Source: Moritella yayanosii
Lineage (GTDB): Bacteria > Pseudomonadota > Gammaproteobacteria > Enterobacterales > Moritellaceae
Length of the DNA: 64,000 nucleotides
Direction: 5' to 3'
Assembly (NCBI RefSeq): GCF_900465055.1
Contig: NZ_LS483250.1
Location: forward strand, 186,001 to 250,000
Part shown: positions 27,201 through 37,391 of the stretch, piece by piece
Numbering within the stretch: position 1 is the first letter of the stretch
How the letters are laid out: the number at the start of each line of letters is the position of its first letter
Program-made: the position numbers and the translations under genes
Notes under the pieces: generated by a model
The model's input: the letters and a program-made list of their open reading frames with translations, nothing else
Told to the model about the DNA's origin: nothing
The model's database searches: none

Positions 27201-27480
27201 ATGTCTACTTCAAGTCCATTAAGATATTCAGTGTTAACCTTACATTAGCAGCAGTTGTTGGTTGTAGCAATACTGCGGTTGACGTTACGTAATGAACAGC
27301 ATTGATTGCGATGCATGAACTAACTAGTTTAGTCGAACAAGCCATATTGAAAAACCCAAGTTTGCAACAAACCGCGATTGCGCTGCAAATTGCTTATGCA
27401 CAACGTGGTGTGACCACAAGTGGCCGCAGCCAGTATTTTGCGGTAATGAACAAGTTGGGCATAAAGTGACTGTGGACTTT
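27201..27480 (+). pseudogene. Remnant of an efflux outer-membrane lipoprotein (NodT/TolC-like)
   Basis: An ATG at 27201 opens a short frame. In shifted frames the DNA encodes a lipoprotein-like signal (LAAVVGCSN) and, from 27312, a stretch SLVEQAILKNPSLQQTAIALQ typical of the first helix of outer-membrane efflux proteins, which stops at 27470. Frames are broken and over 350 residues of a normal protein are absent. No companion pump genes remain. The family call rests on this one helix. Confidence 0.45.
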
Positions 27481-27496
27481 ATACCCCTGAATGAGA

Positions 27497-28549
27497 CTAA
27501 AACGGTGCAGGAAAGCGTTTAAACACCGATGCTATATCCGCTAATGCTTGTGGTGTTAACGGCGTTGCAAAGGCGCTGATGTTTTCTGTTAGTTGCGGCA
27601 GTGTTGTCGCGCCAATAATCGTCGACGTGACACCATCAACTTGATCGCACCAGGCTAGGGCTAATTGCGCAGGTGTGATGCCATGTTGGTGGGCGATGTC
27701 AACATAGTCAGCTGTCGCTAAGTGCACGTTGTCAGTGTTTCTGTATAATTTATTGGGTTGCGAGAAAGTCCAGCGGCTGCCTTCCGGTCGCGCCTCGTTC
27801 AAGTATTTTCCCGTTAATAATCCCGTTGCCAATGGCGACCAAGGTAAATAGGCGATATCTTCATGCACACAATTTTCGATTAAATACGGCCAGTCTTTAG
27901 CGTGCAACAAACTGAATTCATTTTGAATCGATACCATGCGTGGCAGGTCATATTGCTCACTGAGTTTAAGGTAGGTATTAATTCCCCACGTCGTATCATC
28001 AGACAGACCACAAAAGCGGATCTTGCCGGCGACTACACAACGTTTTAACCCTTGTAAGATATCGAGCATTTGCGCGGTATGATCGGCCGTATTGATGTCA
28101 CTAAAACGGATCTTGTTAGGGTTATGCTGATTAAAATGCGGGTTAGGGCGGTTTGGCCAGTGCAACTGAAACAAGTCGATATAACTGGTCTGCAAACGCT
28201 TTAATGAGGCATCGACAGCTTGTACGATAGCATCTCCAGTAATGGGATCGCCATTGCGTACCCAAGATAGCCCCGGACCTGCAATTTTAGTCGCTAAGAC
28301 GATGTCTTTACGGCGCTGCGGGTTTGCCGCTAGCCAATTGCCGATAATGGTTTCTGTTTTACCGTAGGTATCAGCGGATGGCGGCACTGCATACATCTCT
28401 GCGGTATCGATAAAGTTCACGCCCTGTGACAGTGCGTAGTCAATTTGTTGGTTGGCGTCTTGCTGGTTGTTCTGAAATCCCCACGTCATGCTGCCTAGGC
28501 AGACTCGTGATACAGACAAACCGCTACTACCGAGTATTGAAAATTGCAT
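27497..28549 (-). CDS. Tas-like NADP(H)-dependent aldo/keto reductase
   Basis: A 350-residue aldo/keto reductase of the Tas branch. The catalytic tetrad is visible: Asp and Tyr in FIDTAEMYAVPP, Lys in LATKIAG and His in FQLHWPNR. The NADP-binding end (SPLATGLLTGKY and TSTIIGATTLPQL) is intact. Such enzymes reduce carbonyl compounds; the substrate is unknown. I chose the ATG at 28549 because AAGGA is 6 nt upstream, whereas the ATG at 28555 sits directly on that ribosome binding site. It is a single-gene unit. Confidence 0.87.
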   Translation of the reverse strand: MQFSILGSSGLSVSRVCLGSMTWGFQNNQQDANQQIDYALSQGVNFIDTAEMYAVPPSADTYGKTETIIGNWLAANPQRRKDIVLATKIAGPGLSWVRNGDPITGDAIVQAVDASLKRLQTSYIDLFQLHWPNRPNPHFNQHNPNKIRFSDINTADHTAQMLDILQGLKRCVVAGKIRFCGLSDDTTWGINTYLKLSEQYDLPRMVSIQNEFSLLHAKDWPYLIENCVHEDIAYLPWSPLATGLLTGKYLNEARPEGSRWTFSQPNKLYRNTDNVHLATADYVDIAHQHGITPAQLALAWCDQVDGVTSTIIGATTLPQLTENISAFATPLTPQALADIASVFKRFPAPF

Positions 28550-28559
28550 TGTCATCCTT

Positions 28560-29248
28560 ATGCTACTTGTTCTTTTTCATCATTATATGTTAAGGCAATA
28601 CTAACAAACATTTGTTCACAATTAATCAATGCTTCTACCACGGCTGGGTCGAAATGACTGCCATCCCGACTTTACCTATGTCATGTAGTGGCGCTGATTT
28701 ATAGAATAATTCAACACTATCATTGGTCAGATAATCGCGGTATTTAACGTGGTCCTGCAATTGAATGGCCAAAGCGCGCACATATTCTTGGGTACGTAAA
28801 ATATGGCCGCCGGTTTCATTGTCACGGGCTTCTGCTAATGCCGATAGTCCAACGATAGCGACATCACGGGTTTGTATGACATCGTCTTTACTTTCAGCCA
28901 GCTATTGAGCATCTCATTGGTGTAATATGCAATAATGCTCAGCTCACCTTGGTGTGAAACCGGTACTCGGGCAGTCAGGTCGCCATTTGCCGCCGCAATC
29001 AATACCCGTTGCTGATTATCTAATAATAGCCGGAATAGCAGCAACCAGTGATACATGATAGTGCAGGTATAAATAATGAGTACCACAGCAACAAACACAA
29101 ATGCTTTGATGATACGGACGAGCGTCCCTAAACAACCAATACCCAACAGCACCTTCAAACTACTTTCGATTGGAAAGTCATAGTAAGCGATATACCAATT
29201 CGCAAGCGCGACTGCACCTAGGATAAATATACTAATTGCGTTGTTCAA
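28560..29248 (-). pseudogene. Decayed HAMP/HD-GYP signalling protein
   Basis: The minus strand encodes two membrane segments and a HAMP-like stretch (AANGDLTARVPVSHQGEL), then shifts frame near 28900. It continues with the HD-GYP opening ARDNETGGHILRTQEYVRALA and LHDIGKVG, and then jumps to a C-terminal end, missing about 100 residues including the HHE and GYP blocks. So at least one frameshift and one internal deletion inactivate a c-di-GMP phosphodiesterase-type protein. Its 5' end overlaps the Ogt gene by 17 nt. Confidence 0.7.
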
Positions 29249-29756
29249 GCGACAACAATTGTTGCTTCAACTCTAATCCGTAAGCATAACCAACTAGCTT
29301 GTTATTGGCACCAATCACCCGATGGCAAGGAATTATAATCGGGATTGGATTTCTGTTATTGGCCATGCCAACAGCCCTTGACGCGTTGGGATTGCCCAGA
29401 CCTGCCGCAATGTCTTTATAACGACGCGTTTCCCCATACGGTATTTTGATTAATTGTTGCCAAGCATGGCGCTGAAATACTGTGCCTGCAGGGTTCAATT
29501 TCAGATCAAATTTTTGTCGCTTATTATTAAAGTATTCACGTAATTGCTGCTTGGCATCATTGAAAAATGTACTGGAATGCATCCATTCGGCAATAATATT
29601 GATCTCTTTGCTGCCGTTATCAATCATTAGTTGGGTGATACCTTCTTCATTACCGACCAAAATAAGATGAGACTCTTGTTCACCAGTGGCAGAGGTGTAG
29701 GAGACGATGAATTTATCGTAATACATAAAGGTTGACAACTTAAATGGTAGGATCAT
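29232..29756 (-). CDS. ogt: Methylated-DNA--protein-cysteine methyltransferase
   Basis: A 174-residue suicide alkyltransferase with the active-site sequence PIIIPCHRVIG near residue 145 and the DNA-binding helix NPNASRAVGMANNRNP just before it. It removes O6-alkyl groups from guanine. Two starts are possible: the ATG at 29756 has AGG 6-7 nt upstream, while that at 29726 would shorten the protein by ten residues. The name Ogt rather than Ada is used because no Ada N-terminal domain is present. Confidence 0.9.
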   Translation of the reverse strand: MILPFKLSTFMYYDKFIVSYTSATGEQESHLILVGNEEGITQLMIDNGSKEINIIAEWMHSSTFFNDAKQQLREYFNNKRQKFDLKLNPAGTVFQRHAWQQLIKIPYGETRRYKDIAAGLGNPNASRAVGMANNRNPIPIIIPCHRVIGANNKLVGYAYGLELKQQLLSLEQRN

Positions 29757-29979
29757 AGATACCTAAAGTTTAATTTAAATTAACAACATTTGTTGTTACC
29801 TAGGTCTGATTAATTACACTTAAATAGCGTTGTCGTGAGCTCACGGAAATCGATGCAACCATCGATAGGTTATTGAATCGATCTATACAGTATGTTATTT
29901 TTATTTATCGCTTGAGTTAACTTTTGCATCGTATTCGCCCTGTTCAAACCGAATATCAGGTTAATACGGCTAACTTATT

Positions 29980-31491
29980 TTAACCTTCTGGCATAAATGT
30001 TTTCGCCAAGTTACTGATATTATTCACATCTATTTTTAGTTCATCCATTTGCGTAACGACGGTTTCGGTATGCTGCCAGTTACGTTCTGCGCCTTGTTTA
30101 ATTTCGATGACATGATGATTAATTTCATTGGATACGATACTTTGCTGTTCAGCTGCGGTAGCAATTTGCATTGACAGATCGGCCATAGCCTGCATTTTTT
30201 CATGGATGATCGCAATCGCCCGATCGGATTGTTCCGCGTGAGCCACACAGTTATCAGCATTGTCTTTATTCTTTTTCATCATCACTAACCAGTCACTGAT
30301 AGTCTCCAGCATGGCGGATAAACTGGTGTGGATATGAACGGCGGTTCCTTGGGTGCGTGATGATAAGGTACGAACTTCATCGGCCACCACGGCAAAGCCC
30401 CGGCCTTGCTCACCGGCTCTGGCGGCTTCAATGGCGGCGTTTAAGGCGAGCAGGTTAGTTTGATCGGCAATCGACTGAATGTCGGCCATTAACTGCCCCA
30501 CATTCTGCGCTTCCCTATTTAATTTATCGGCGGCGGCGGAGGCTTGCTCTACATCATCGGCCAGTATTTTAATTTCTGCTGTGGTGGTATTAATGCTGGT
30601 TTGTGCAGTTTCACATAAGTCAAATGTGGCGTTGATCTCTTCAGAGGTTGCGACGCTGTTTGTGACAATTTGTTCTGTTGATGCCAGCATTTGCGACATC
30701 GCGGTGCTGACTTCGGTTAATTCTTGTTGTTGTGTCTCCAGATTTGCTCTGATTTGCTCGGTACCTGCTGACACAGTTTGTATAATCTTTTGGATCGGTT
30801 TTGTTGAATCTAAGGTGCGTTCTAAAATGGCTTTGATCTTGGTTTTAAGTAAGCCCATGTTGAAATCAAATACGCTGGCGGTGCCTTTACCGAAGTATAC
30901 CTGACGACTGACACTGTCAAATGTGGATTGCATCTGCTGGGCTTTCTGCGCCATTGGGATAATATCTTGCCAGAATACTATCATGGGTGTGAGCGCGGCG
31001 ACCGCCGCTATGATAGCGGTTGTTAGGCCCAAATAGGTGAAGATAAAAATTTGGGCGGTGAAGCTGAGCAGGGTTAAAAATGCGAATTTTTGTACGCGGG
31101 TAAATTCGAATAAAAAGCGTTTGCCGTTCAGGTTTTTATAGATGTTGCTGGCACGGCTGATTAATTGCGGTGTTGCCAGTGCGCTGACTGCCTGATGGCC
31201 GGTTATTTTGCCATTTTCAAATTGCGGGGTGATAAAACTATCGAGCCATACGGTCTGACCATTTTTTTGGGCTTTGGGGAGGATGCCCTGCCAAGAATAA
31301 CCTTGTGCTAAGGTTTTTTTAATTTCCTCTTGGACTGATTTCGGCATGACCTGCGAATCAAGTTCCCGACTGTCTTTGCCCTGCAATTCTTCTTGAGAGT
31401 AGCCCAACGCGTTACAGAAATCGTCGTTTACATGGGTATATTCACCGTTACAGTTTGTTAACGAAATGAGTTGAGAGGATATATTTGCCAT
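29980..31491 (-). CDS. PAS-domain chemoreceptor (Aer-like)
   Basis: A 503-residue transducer with an N-terminal PAS domain (residues 5-110; [19 protein letters not shown]), two closely spaced membrane segments at about 135-175, and a signalling domain with the tip [20 protein letters not shown]. The cytoplasmic PAS followed by a short membrane anchor is the design of the aerotaxis receptor Aer, whose PAS binds FAD. Whether FAD is bound here is not visible. An FNR-like palindrome lies 285 nt upstream of its start, consistent with a link to oxygen supply. Confidence 0.85.
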   Translation of the reverse strand: MANISSQLISLTNCNGEYTHVNDDFCNALGYSQEELQGKDSRELDSQVMPKSVQEEIKKTLAQGYSWQGILPKAQKNGQTVWLDSFITPQFENGKITGHQAVSALATPQLISRASNIYKNLNGKRFLFEFTRVQKFAFLTLLSFTAQIFIFTYLGLTTAIIAAVAALTPMIVFWQDIIPMAQKAQQMQSTFDSVSRQVYFGKGTASVFDFNMGLLKTKIKAILERTLDSTKPIQKIIQTVSAGTEQIRANLETQQQELTEVSTAMSQMLASTEQIVTNSVATSEEINATFDLCETAQTSINTTTAEIKILADDVEQASAAADKLNREAQNVGQLMADIQSIADQTNLLALNAAIEAARAGEQGRGFAVVADEVRTLSSRTQGTAVHIHTSLSAMLETISDWLVMMKKNKDNADNCVAHAEQSDRAIAIIHEKMQAMADLSMQIATAAEQQSIVSNEINHHVIEIKQGAERNWQHTETVVTQMDELKIDVNNISNLAKTFMPEG

Positions 31492-31775
31492 TTTATGTCT
31501 CGTGAAAATGTAAAAAGTTAGTTAAATAAATTGACTAGGAAAGTAAAAATAACACTGAAATTACAATTAGTCATCTGATAGTTTCGATTAATGCGAAGGC
31601 TGTTCATTGTGGTGGGGATTTACAAGATTACGGTGTGTTTTTAGGCAGATATCTGGGTATGTTCAGATTAGCAAGGGATTCTTAATTGTTGGGGTTATGT
31701 TGTTACAGTGTGATGTTCGTCATTCTTTAACCTGTCTCGCGGGAGTGGGCAGCGTGTGGTGGCTGTTAGCTGTAG

Positions 31776-31789
31776 TTGATCTAGATCAA
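31776..31789. promoter_or_regulatory. FNR-like palindrome
   Basis: TTGAT-CTAG-ATCAA is an exact match to the FNR/Anr consensus TTGATnnnnATCAA. It lies in the 690-nt gap between the divergent Aer-like receptor gene and the FTR1 iron operon and could serve either. The rest of that gap shows no gene that I can support. Confidence 0.6.
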
Positions 31790-32121
31790 TGATTGACTAA
31801 CTATTTAGGGGTAGTTAATTGGTGGTGTGTAATGTTTTAAAGCACTTTTTTCAATACTTTTTTTCAGCACGTCAGAGTAAGTCGGACAACTTTATTACTG
31901 CCGGGATGTTTTTATTCCGTCAGGAATGTAATCCATTAAGACATTGAAATATATGATTAAAAATCTTATTTAATTCTCTAGCTATGGCTGCTCCGGGTGT
32001 TATTTAACTGGTCATTTAAGCGATTAAATAACCGTTTTTAGTTTGAATTTTATACATTCACACCCTCTGGGACATATCGAAACGCCTTCATAGTGACCTT
32101 TGTGTAGCGTAAATAACTATT

Positions 32122-32135
32122 GTAATGATAATTAC
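32122..32135 (+). promoter_or_regulatory. Fur-like site upstream of the iron operon
   Basis: GTAATGATAATTAC is a partial palindrome closely resembling the core of the Fur box (AATGATAATCATT). It ends about 50 nt before the FTR1 start, a position suited to iron-dependent repression of the operon. Confidence 0.55.
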
Positions 32136-32182
32136 TAGCGTTTAAATTTAGTCATCTGTTGCTCATCGTGTGGGATATATTT

Positions 32183-34081
32183 TTGAAAACAATACAGGTT
32201 ATGGTTGCCGCACTTACTGTCGTTGTTGCTGCTTTTATGTCTGTTAATGTGCAGGCTGCGCCGGATTATCAATTATTGGTTGATGATATTACTGCTCGTC
32301 TGGAACAAACTCAGACGCTTTATCAGCAAGGTCAGATCACGGACGCTAAACGCAAAGTTCAAATGGCGTATTTTGAAGTGTTTGAGAATTTGGAAGGTCC
32401 GATCAGGATCAATTATTCCGCGGATAAAAGTTATCAGCTAGAGAGTAAATTTGGTCTCATCCGTAAATTAATATCGCAACAGGCTCCTCTCATTCAAGTT
32501 GCAAATGAAATTGCAGATTTAAAACACGAATTATCATCCCTCCCGGAACTGCTGAGTAGCGGACATCAAATTATTGCGGAAAGTCGATATGATTTAAATG
32601 ACCAAATTGCACCCTATTGGTTAGCTCAGATTGAATTAATTGATGAACGCTTAGGGATGGCGGTGGTTGCCTATAAAGCCAAACAGTATGATAAAACGCG
32701 CATCTTTGTACAGCAAGCGCAATATGAAGGTTACAAAAACTCAGAACTGGAAACGTATCTGGGCATCGAAGTGAGTAATGCTGAATCTTCCGCTTTTAAT
32801 CGCCGCTTTAAACTGCTGATGGATCTGTCAACAACAGATGATCAACTGATTGAATTTGGTTATCAAACATCGAATTTGGTGTTGGAATTAAACGATCTCC
32901 TGCCCGGATTAAAAGTGCCGCAAAGCCAGCAAACGCAAGAAATTACAACAACGGATAAAGCGACCGACTGGGAGCAGGTTAAAGGCGATATTCTGCGCTC
33001 ATTTGACCGCGTGTTAGCACTGCATGAACAGGGTCAATATCAAGATGCCATTTTTGCGACTCAAGATACTTATTTTGACCTCTTTGAGGCCAGTGATATG
33101 GAAGCTAAGATCGGGGCGCGTGATGTTAATTTTAAAGCTGAATTAGAAAGTTATTTTACCAAGATTGTCAGTTTAATTAAGGCGCATAAACCCCGCGCCA
33201 TGATTGAAGATGAAGTGGATAAGCTCAGCATCGGATTAACGCAAGCGGTTAGATTATTAAGCGAGGAGAATCAAACGCCCTGGTCACTCTTTCTCTATAG
33301 TGTGATGATCATTGTTCGGGAAGGTTTGGAAGCCATTTTGGTGGTCACGGCGATTGTTGCCTACCTGGTTAAAAACAAGCATGACGATAAGCTGCACATA
33401 GTTAAAAATAGTGTGTTTGTGGCACTGTTAGCCAGTGCCGTCACGGCTGTTATCTTTAAGTTTGCGCTGGATAATTCCGGCGCCAGTCAGGAGATCCTAG
33501 AAGGGATCACCATGCTGATTGCATCTCTTGTTTTATTCTCAGTGAGTTACTGGCTGATTGCCAAAGCGGAAGCCTCCAGATGGAAAGCCTATATTGACGG
33601 CAAATTAAGTAAGTCATTAACAACCGGGTCAATTATAGGTTTATGGTTTGCCAGTTTCTTATCTGTGTATCGTGAAGGTGCCGAAACGGCGCTGTTTTAT
33701 TATGCCTTGATTGCGGATGCACAGCACGCTGGGTATTTCATGATCGCGGCCGGTTTTGCTGTCGGTTGCGTGATCCTGGGTATAGCGTATCTGTTAATTC
33801 GCTATACCGTGGTGAAATTACCGCTACGCCCATTCTTTATTTGCACTGGCGGGTTGCTGTATTTAATGGCATTCGTCTTCGCCGGCAAAGGCATGCTGGA
33901 ATTAATTGAAGGCAAGCTATTCCAGCCAATATTAATAAGTGAATTCCCACAAATTACGGTACTGGGCATATTCCCTTATGTAGAAACCCTGATCCCACAA
34001 GTTATTATTGTTATGGCTGCGCTACTTGCGCTCTGGTCGTTAAAATATAACAAGATAAAACAATCGGATACAACTAGTTAA
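32183..34081 (+). CDS. FTR1-family iron permease (P19 system)
   Basis: A 632-residue protein. It has a signal peptide (MKTIQVMVAALTVVV... cleaved after VQA), a large periplasmic helical domain with two similar repeats (about residues 25-160 and 255-360), then seven membrane segments. Both iron-permease REXXE motifs are present (REGLE near residue 380 and REGAE near 496). It imports iron after oxidation or reduction steps handled by the neighbours. No good ATG start exists; the TTG at 32183 gives the best signal peptide, while a TTG at 32159 and an ATG at 32201 are alternatives. It heads the operon. Confidence 0.87.
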   Translation: MKTIQVMVAALTVVVAAFMSVNVQAAPDYQLLVDDITARLEQTQTLYQQGQITDAKRKVQMAYFEVFENLEGPIRINYSADKSYQLESKFGLIRKLISQQAPLIQVANEIADLKHELSSLPELLSSGHQIIAESRYDLNDQIAPYWLAQIELIDERLGMAVVAYKAKQYDKTRIFVQQAQYEGYKNSELETYLGIEVSNAESSAFNRRFKLLMDLSTTDDQLIEFGYQTSNLVLELNDLLPGLKVPQSQQTQEITTTDKATDWEQVKGDILRSFDRVLALHEQGQYQDAIFATQDTYFDLFEASDMEAKIGARDVNFKAELESYFTKIVSLIKAHKPRAMIEDEVDKLSIGLTQAVRLLSEENQTPWSLFLYSVMIIVREGLEAILVVTAIVAYLVKNKHDDKLHIVKNSVFVALLASAVTAVIFKFALDNSGASQEILEGITMLIASLVLFSVSYWLIAKAEASRWKAYIDGKLSKSLTTGSIIGLWFASFLSVYREGAETALFYYALIADAQHAGYFMIAAGFAVGCVILGIAYLLIRYTVVKLPLRPFFICTGGLLYLMAFVFAGKGMLELIEGKLFQPILISEFPQITVLGIFPYVETLIPQVIIVMAALLALWSLKYNKIKQSDTTS

Positions 34082-34115
34082 TCATTTTTTTAGTTATTTA
34101 TTATAGGAGATAAAA

Positions 34116-34643
34116 ATGGTGAATACCCATTTAATTAAAACAATAGTCGGTGGCGCGTTAATCGTAGCATCAAGTCAAGCCATGGCATTTCAGGAATATC
34201 CGGCGGGCGAACCAGTTGATATGAACAACATGGAAATTGCTGCGGTGTATTTACAGCCGATTTTAATGGAACCGCGTGGTATGGGATTAGCACCATCTCT
34301 CGCCGACATCCACTTAGAAGCCGACATTCACGCCACTAAAGGTAATAAAAATGGTTTCGGTGTTGGTCAGTGGATCCCTTATTTGACGATTGAGTATACG
34401 CTAACGAACAATGATACCGGTAAAAAGCAGACCGGTACCTTTATGCCGATGATCGCCTCTGACGGTACGCATTATGGTGCCAACGTCAAAATGATGGGAA
34501 TCGGTAACTATACGGTTGTTTATCATATTGATCCACCATCAAAAGCTGGTCTTTATCGTCATACCGATAAAGAAACTGGGGTTGGTCGTTGGTGGAAAGC
34601 ATTTGACGTGAAATATGATTTCAAATATGTAGGGTTGAAATAA
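34116..34643 (+). CDS. P19/Tp34-family periplasmic iron-binding protein
   Basis: A 175-residue secreted protein with a signal peptide ending AMA. It shows the family blocks LEADIHATKGN, ASDGTHYGANV and YHIDPPSKAG, which hold the Met/His ligands of the copper and iron sites in Campylobacter P19 and E. coli FetP. It delivers iron to the FTR1 permease in the periplasm. A strong AGGAGA ribosome binding site precedes the ATG. The gene pair FTR1-P19 is the diagnostic core of this uptake system. Confidence 0.9.
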   Translation: MVNTHLIKTIVGGALIVASSQAMAFQEYPAGEPVDMNNMEIAAVYLQPILMEPRGMGLAPSLADIHLEADIHATKGNKNGFGVGQWIPYLTIEYTLTNNDTGKKQTGTFMPMIASDGTHYGANVKMMGIGNYTVVYHIDPPSKAGLYRHTDKETGVGRWWKAFDVKYDFKYVGLK

Positions 34644-34701
34644 CCGGTTTCGCTAAGTAGAGTGCCCAGCCGATCTCTGGGCGCTCTGGAAGGTTGATGG
34701 T

Positions 34702-36099
34702 ATGAGTTTTTTTGCTGCAAGTGTATTGCATAAATTTCTAATTTTTGTTTTTTTACTCGGGTTACTGTCTGCGCGGGCCTCATCGGTGAAGCTCAAAGCC
34801 GTGGTCATTCAATCCGCTCTCGGTATCGTTATCGGCTTTTTGATGTCTTTGTATATGCCGACGTCATTGCTGGCCCGTGTCTCTGTCTCTCTCCTTGAAG
34901 CCTGTGTGTTGGCGGCTATGGTGCTGACGCTGTTACTGCCCAAAGTATTAAGTATGTTGTGCGGTCTGTGGCAGATCGTGCTGCTTGCGCTGGCCGGATT
35001 TACCTTTTTCTCACAACCTTATTTATCATTAATAACCAACGCTTCGGTGTTAAATACCGAGTTGATTTTAAATTGTGCGGCACTGATTTTCGGGGTCGGC
35101 ATACTGGTGTCATGTCAGCTCTGCAGCTACCGGATGGCCAAATTGCATAGCACGCTGGCGTTTACATTTGGTTTGTTGATCCTGTTGGTACTCGCCATGG
35201 CGTCAAGCGGTGAGTTACTGCTGGCCATGATGAAGCTTCATGTTGTGGACCTGACCAAGCTGCGTCTGTCTTATGCCAGCAAAACGATTAACTTTACCGA
35301 TCTTCTGAGCTATATACCCATCGCATTTATGCTGTTATTCAGTCTTTATTATCGCTTTAAATTTGTGGCTCCGTTACGGACACCGCTGAAAGACCTGCAG
35401 GGGATCGCATATCGCCAGGCTCTGGCCCGATATTATCAACAGCGTCGGCTGCTGCGGTTAACGCTGTGTACGCTGATTATTGCTGTTGTTTCACTCCTGT
35501 ACTGGGATCTGGTTGCCTCAAAACCGGCGACGTTATCGGAATCGACCGTTGTTGAGTTAGGCAGTGACAATGAAATACATCTGAATATAAAAGATCTTAA
35601 CTTAGGGAATGGTAAATTATACCGTTTTGCCTGGGTCGCGTCGGACGGCAAAGTGATCCGCTTCTTTGTGATTAACCGGTATAAAGACCGGGTTAAGTTA
35701 GGCGTTGTTTTTGATGCCTGTTTATTATGTGGCGACGCAGGTTACATACAAAGTGGTAACCAGGTTATCTGCTTAGCTTGTGGGGTACATATTTTTATAC
35801 CATCGATTGGTAAAGCCGGCGGTTGCAATCCCATTCCAATGACCTTTAGTCAGGATGCAACGGAAGTCAGGATCAGCAGAGCCAGCTTGATGAAGGGCTA
35901 TCAATATTTTTCTCAGATCATGGAAATCGAAGTTATCGATCCGGTTTCAAAAGTAACATTATTAAATACCAAAGCCAGCAGTCAATTTAAATATCAAGAT
36001 AAGACCTGGTTTTTTGCTAATGATGACAATTATGAGCGCTTCCGGGCGGATCCGTCGACATATATTGAGCATGTAAGCAATAACGCAGGAGATAAATAA
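34702..36099 (+). CDS. DUF2318 Fe-S membrane protein of the P19 iron system
   Basis: A 465-residue protein with about eight membrane segments in residues 5-270, then a soluble C-terminal domain with cysteine motifs CLLCGD and CLACGVH and a later GGCNPIP. This matches DUF2318, a predicted Fe-S protein found in P19 clusters of Campylobacter and others. It may pass electrons to reduce ferric iron at the membrane; that role is inferred. It overlaps the next permease gene by one base, which is typical of the tight spacing in this operon. Confidence 0.8.
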   Translation: MSFFAASVLHKFLIFVFLLGLLSARASSVKLKAVVIQSALGIVIGFLMSLYMPTSLLARVSVSLLEACVLAAMVLTLLLPKVLSMLCGLWQIVLLALAGFTFFSQPYLSLITNASVLNTELILNCAALIFGVGILVSCQLCSYRMAKLHSTLAFTFGLLILLVLAMASSGELLLAMMKLHVVDLTKLRLSYASKTINFTDLLSYIPIAFMLLFSLYYRFKFVAPLRTPLKDLQGIAYRQALARYYQQRRLLRLTLCTLIIAVVSLLYWDLVASKPATLSESTVVELGSDNEIHLNIKDLNLGNGKLYRFAWVASDGKVIRFFVINRYKDRVKLGVVFDACLLCGDAGYIQSGNQVICLACGVHIFIPSIGKAGGCNPIPMTFSQDATEVRISRASLMKGYQYFSQIMEIEVIDPVSKVTLLNTKASSQFKYQDKTWFFANDDNYERFRADPSTYIEHVSNNAGDK

Positions 36100-37391
36100 T
36101 GTTTTTGCTGTGTTTAAAACAATCTATGTTACGAGGCCGCAAGCGTAAAATGTTGGCGGTCTTTACTCTGTTTCTGTCGGCAGCATTGTTGAGCGCGTTA
36201 TTTGCTGTATCGATTAATATCGGCGATAAAATGGCCCGCGAGATGAAGGCCTACGGTGCCAATATTTTAATTCAGAGCGCCAGTGAAACCCTTGCCATGA
36301 ATATTGACGGGGTTAACTACAATCCATTGTCCGGCCAGTCATTTCTGAATGAATCAGCACTTCGCGATATTAAAGGTATTTTCTGGCGTAATAATATCAT
36401 GGGGTTTGCGCCAAAATTAACTGCCAGAGTGGATATTATCCTGACAGATAAAACCTTGTCGCAGATGCCCATGATGGGGACTTATTTCGATAAGGCGCTA
36501 GCGGTTGAGGATGAAGCCGATTATCACACCGGGATGAAAATTATTGCGCCGTATTGGCAGGTTGAAGGAAGCTGGCCGAATGATGAGAGCATCACCCAGG
36601 TCCTGATAGGAAAAGATATCGCAGTTAAATATGGGGTGAGCATTAACACTCCGCTCACGCTATCCTATCATGATCGACAATATCGTGTGCAGGTTACCGG
36701 GATTTTAACCACCGGCGGTGAGGAAAATCAATCGGTTATTGTGCCGTTGGCCTTAGCGCAACAATTGCTAAATTTACCGGGGAAAATACAACAGGCGCAA
36801 GTAAGCGCATTAACGGTACCGGAAAATGCGTTATCGAAAGCCGCCCGGAAAGATCTGGCCGCGCTCAGCGCAGAAGATTTTGATAAATGGTATTGCACGG
36901 CTTATGTTTCTTCTATCGCCCATCAACTGGAAGAGGCCATTCCCGGTGCATCCGTGCAGCCTATCTGGCAGGTAGCTGCGTCGGAAGGGGTGGTGATTGA
37001 AAAATTGCAGTTGTTGTTACTGGTAGTGACCATCGCGGCATTTGTCGCGGCAGGTCTGGGGATTGCGTCATTGATGACCACCACTATTCTGGAACGCTCA
37101 GCGGAAATTGGCTTAATGAAATCCCTGGGGGCGAGCAATTATGAGATCCATAGTCTGTTTTATTGTGAGGCCATGATCAGCAGTGTTATCGGCGCTGTAT
37201 TTGGCTGTATGGCGGGGGCTATTCTGGCGCGGATCATTGGCTGGTCGCTGTTTGGCAGCCCGCTGGAATTTAGTTGGATAGTGGTGCCAGTTGTGATTGT
37301 GGTGTCGGTACTGATTGCGCTGGGTGGCAGTTATTTCCCGGCAAAAGCCATCACAAAATTATACCCGGTGGAGGTGTTGCATGGGCAGTAA
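36099..37391 (+). CDS. FtsX-type ABC permease 1 of the P19 iron system
   Basis: A 430-residue MacB/FtsX-family permease: an N-terminal membrane segment (about residues 18-40), a periplasmic core domain, and three C-terminal membrane segments. The family motif SAEIGLMKSLGASN lies near residue 337. It pairs with the next gene as the two halves of the transporter. Campylobacter P19 clusters also carry two such permeases. Substrate is unknown; it may export or extract a factor rather than transport iron itself. Confidence 0.83.
   Translation: MFLLCLKQSMLRGRKRKMLAVFTLFLSAALLSALFAVSINIGDKMAREMKAYGANILIQSASETLAMNIDGVNYNPLSGQSFLNESALRDIKGIFWRNNIMGFAPKLTARVDIILTDKTLSQMPMMGTYFDKALAVEDEADYHTGMKIIAPYWQVEGSWPNDESITQVLIGKDIAVKYGVSINTPLTLSYHDRQYRVQVTGILTTGGEENQSVIVPLALAQQLLNLPGKIQQAQVSALTVPENALSKAARKDLAALSAEDFDKWYCTAYVSSIAHQLEEAIPGASVQPIWQVAASEGVVIEKLQLLLLVVTIAAFVAAGLGIASLMTTTILERSAEIGLMKSLGASNYEIHSLFYCEAMISSVIGAVFGCMAGAILARIIGWSLFGSPLEFSWIVVPVVIVVSVLIALGGSYFPAKAITKLYPVEVLHGQ

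Noticed and set aside
30479-30904. Open frame antisense to the PAS chemoreceptor
   Set aside because: Complement of the signalling domain, with no independent support.
31607-31792. 61-codon frame in the gap between the Aer-like receptor and the FTR1 gene
   Set aside because: No convincing ribosome binding site, low-complexity content, and it ends over the FNR-like palindrome.
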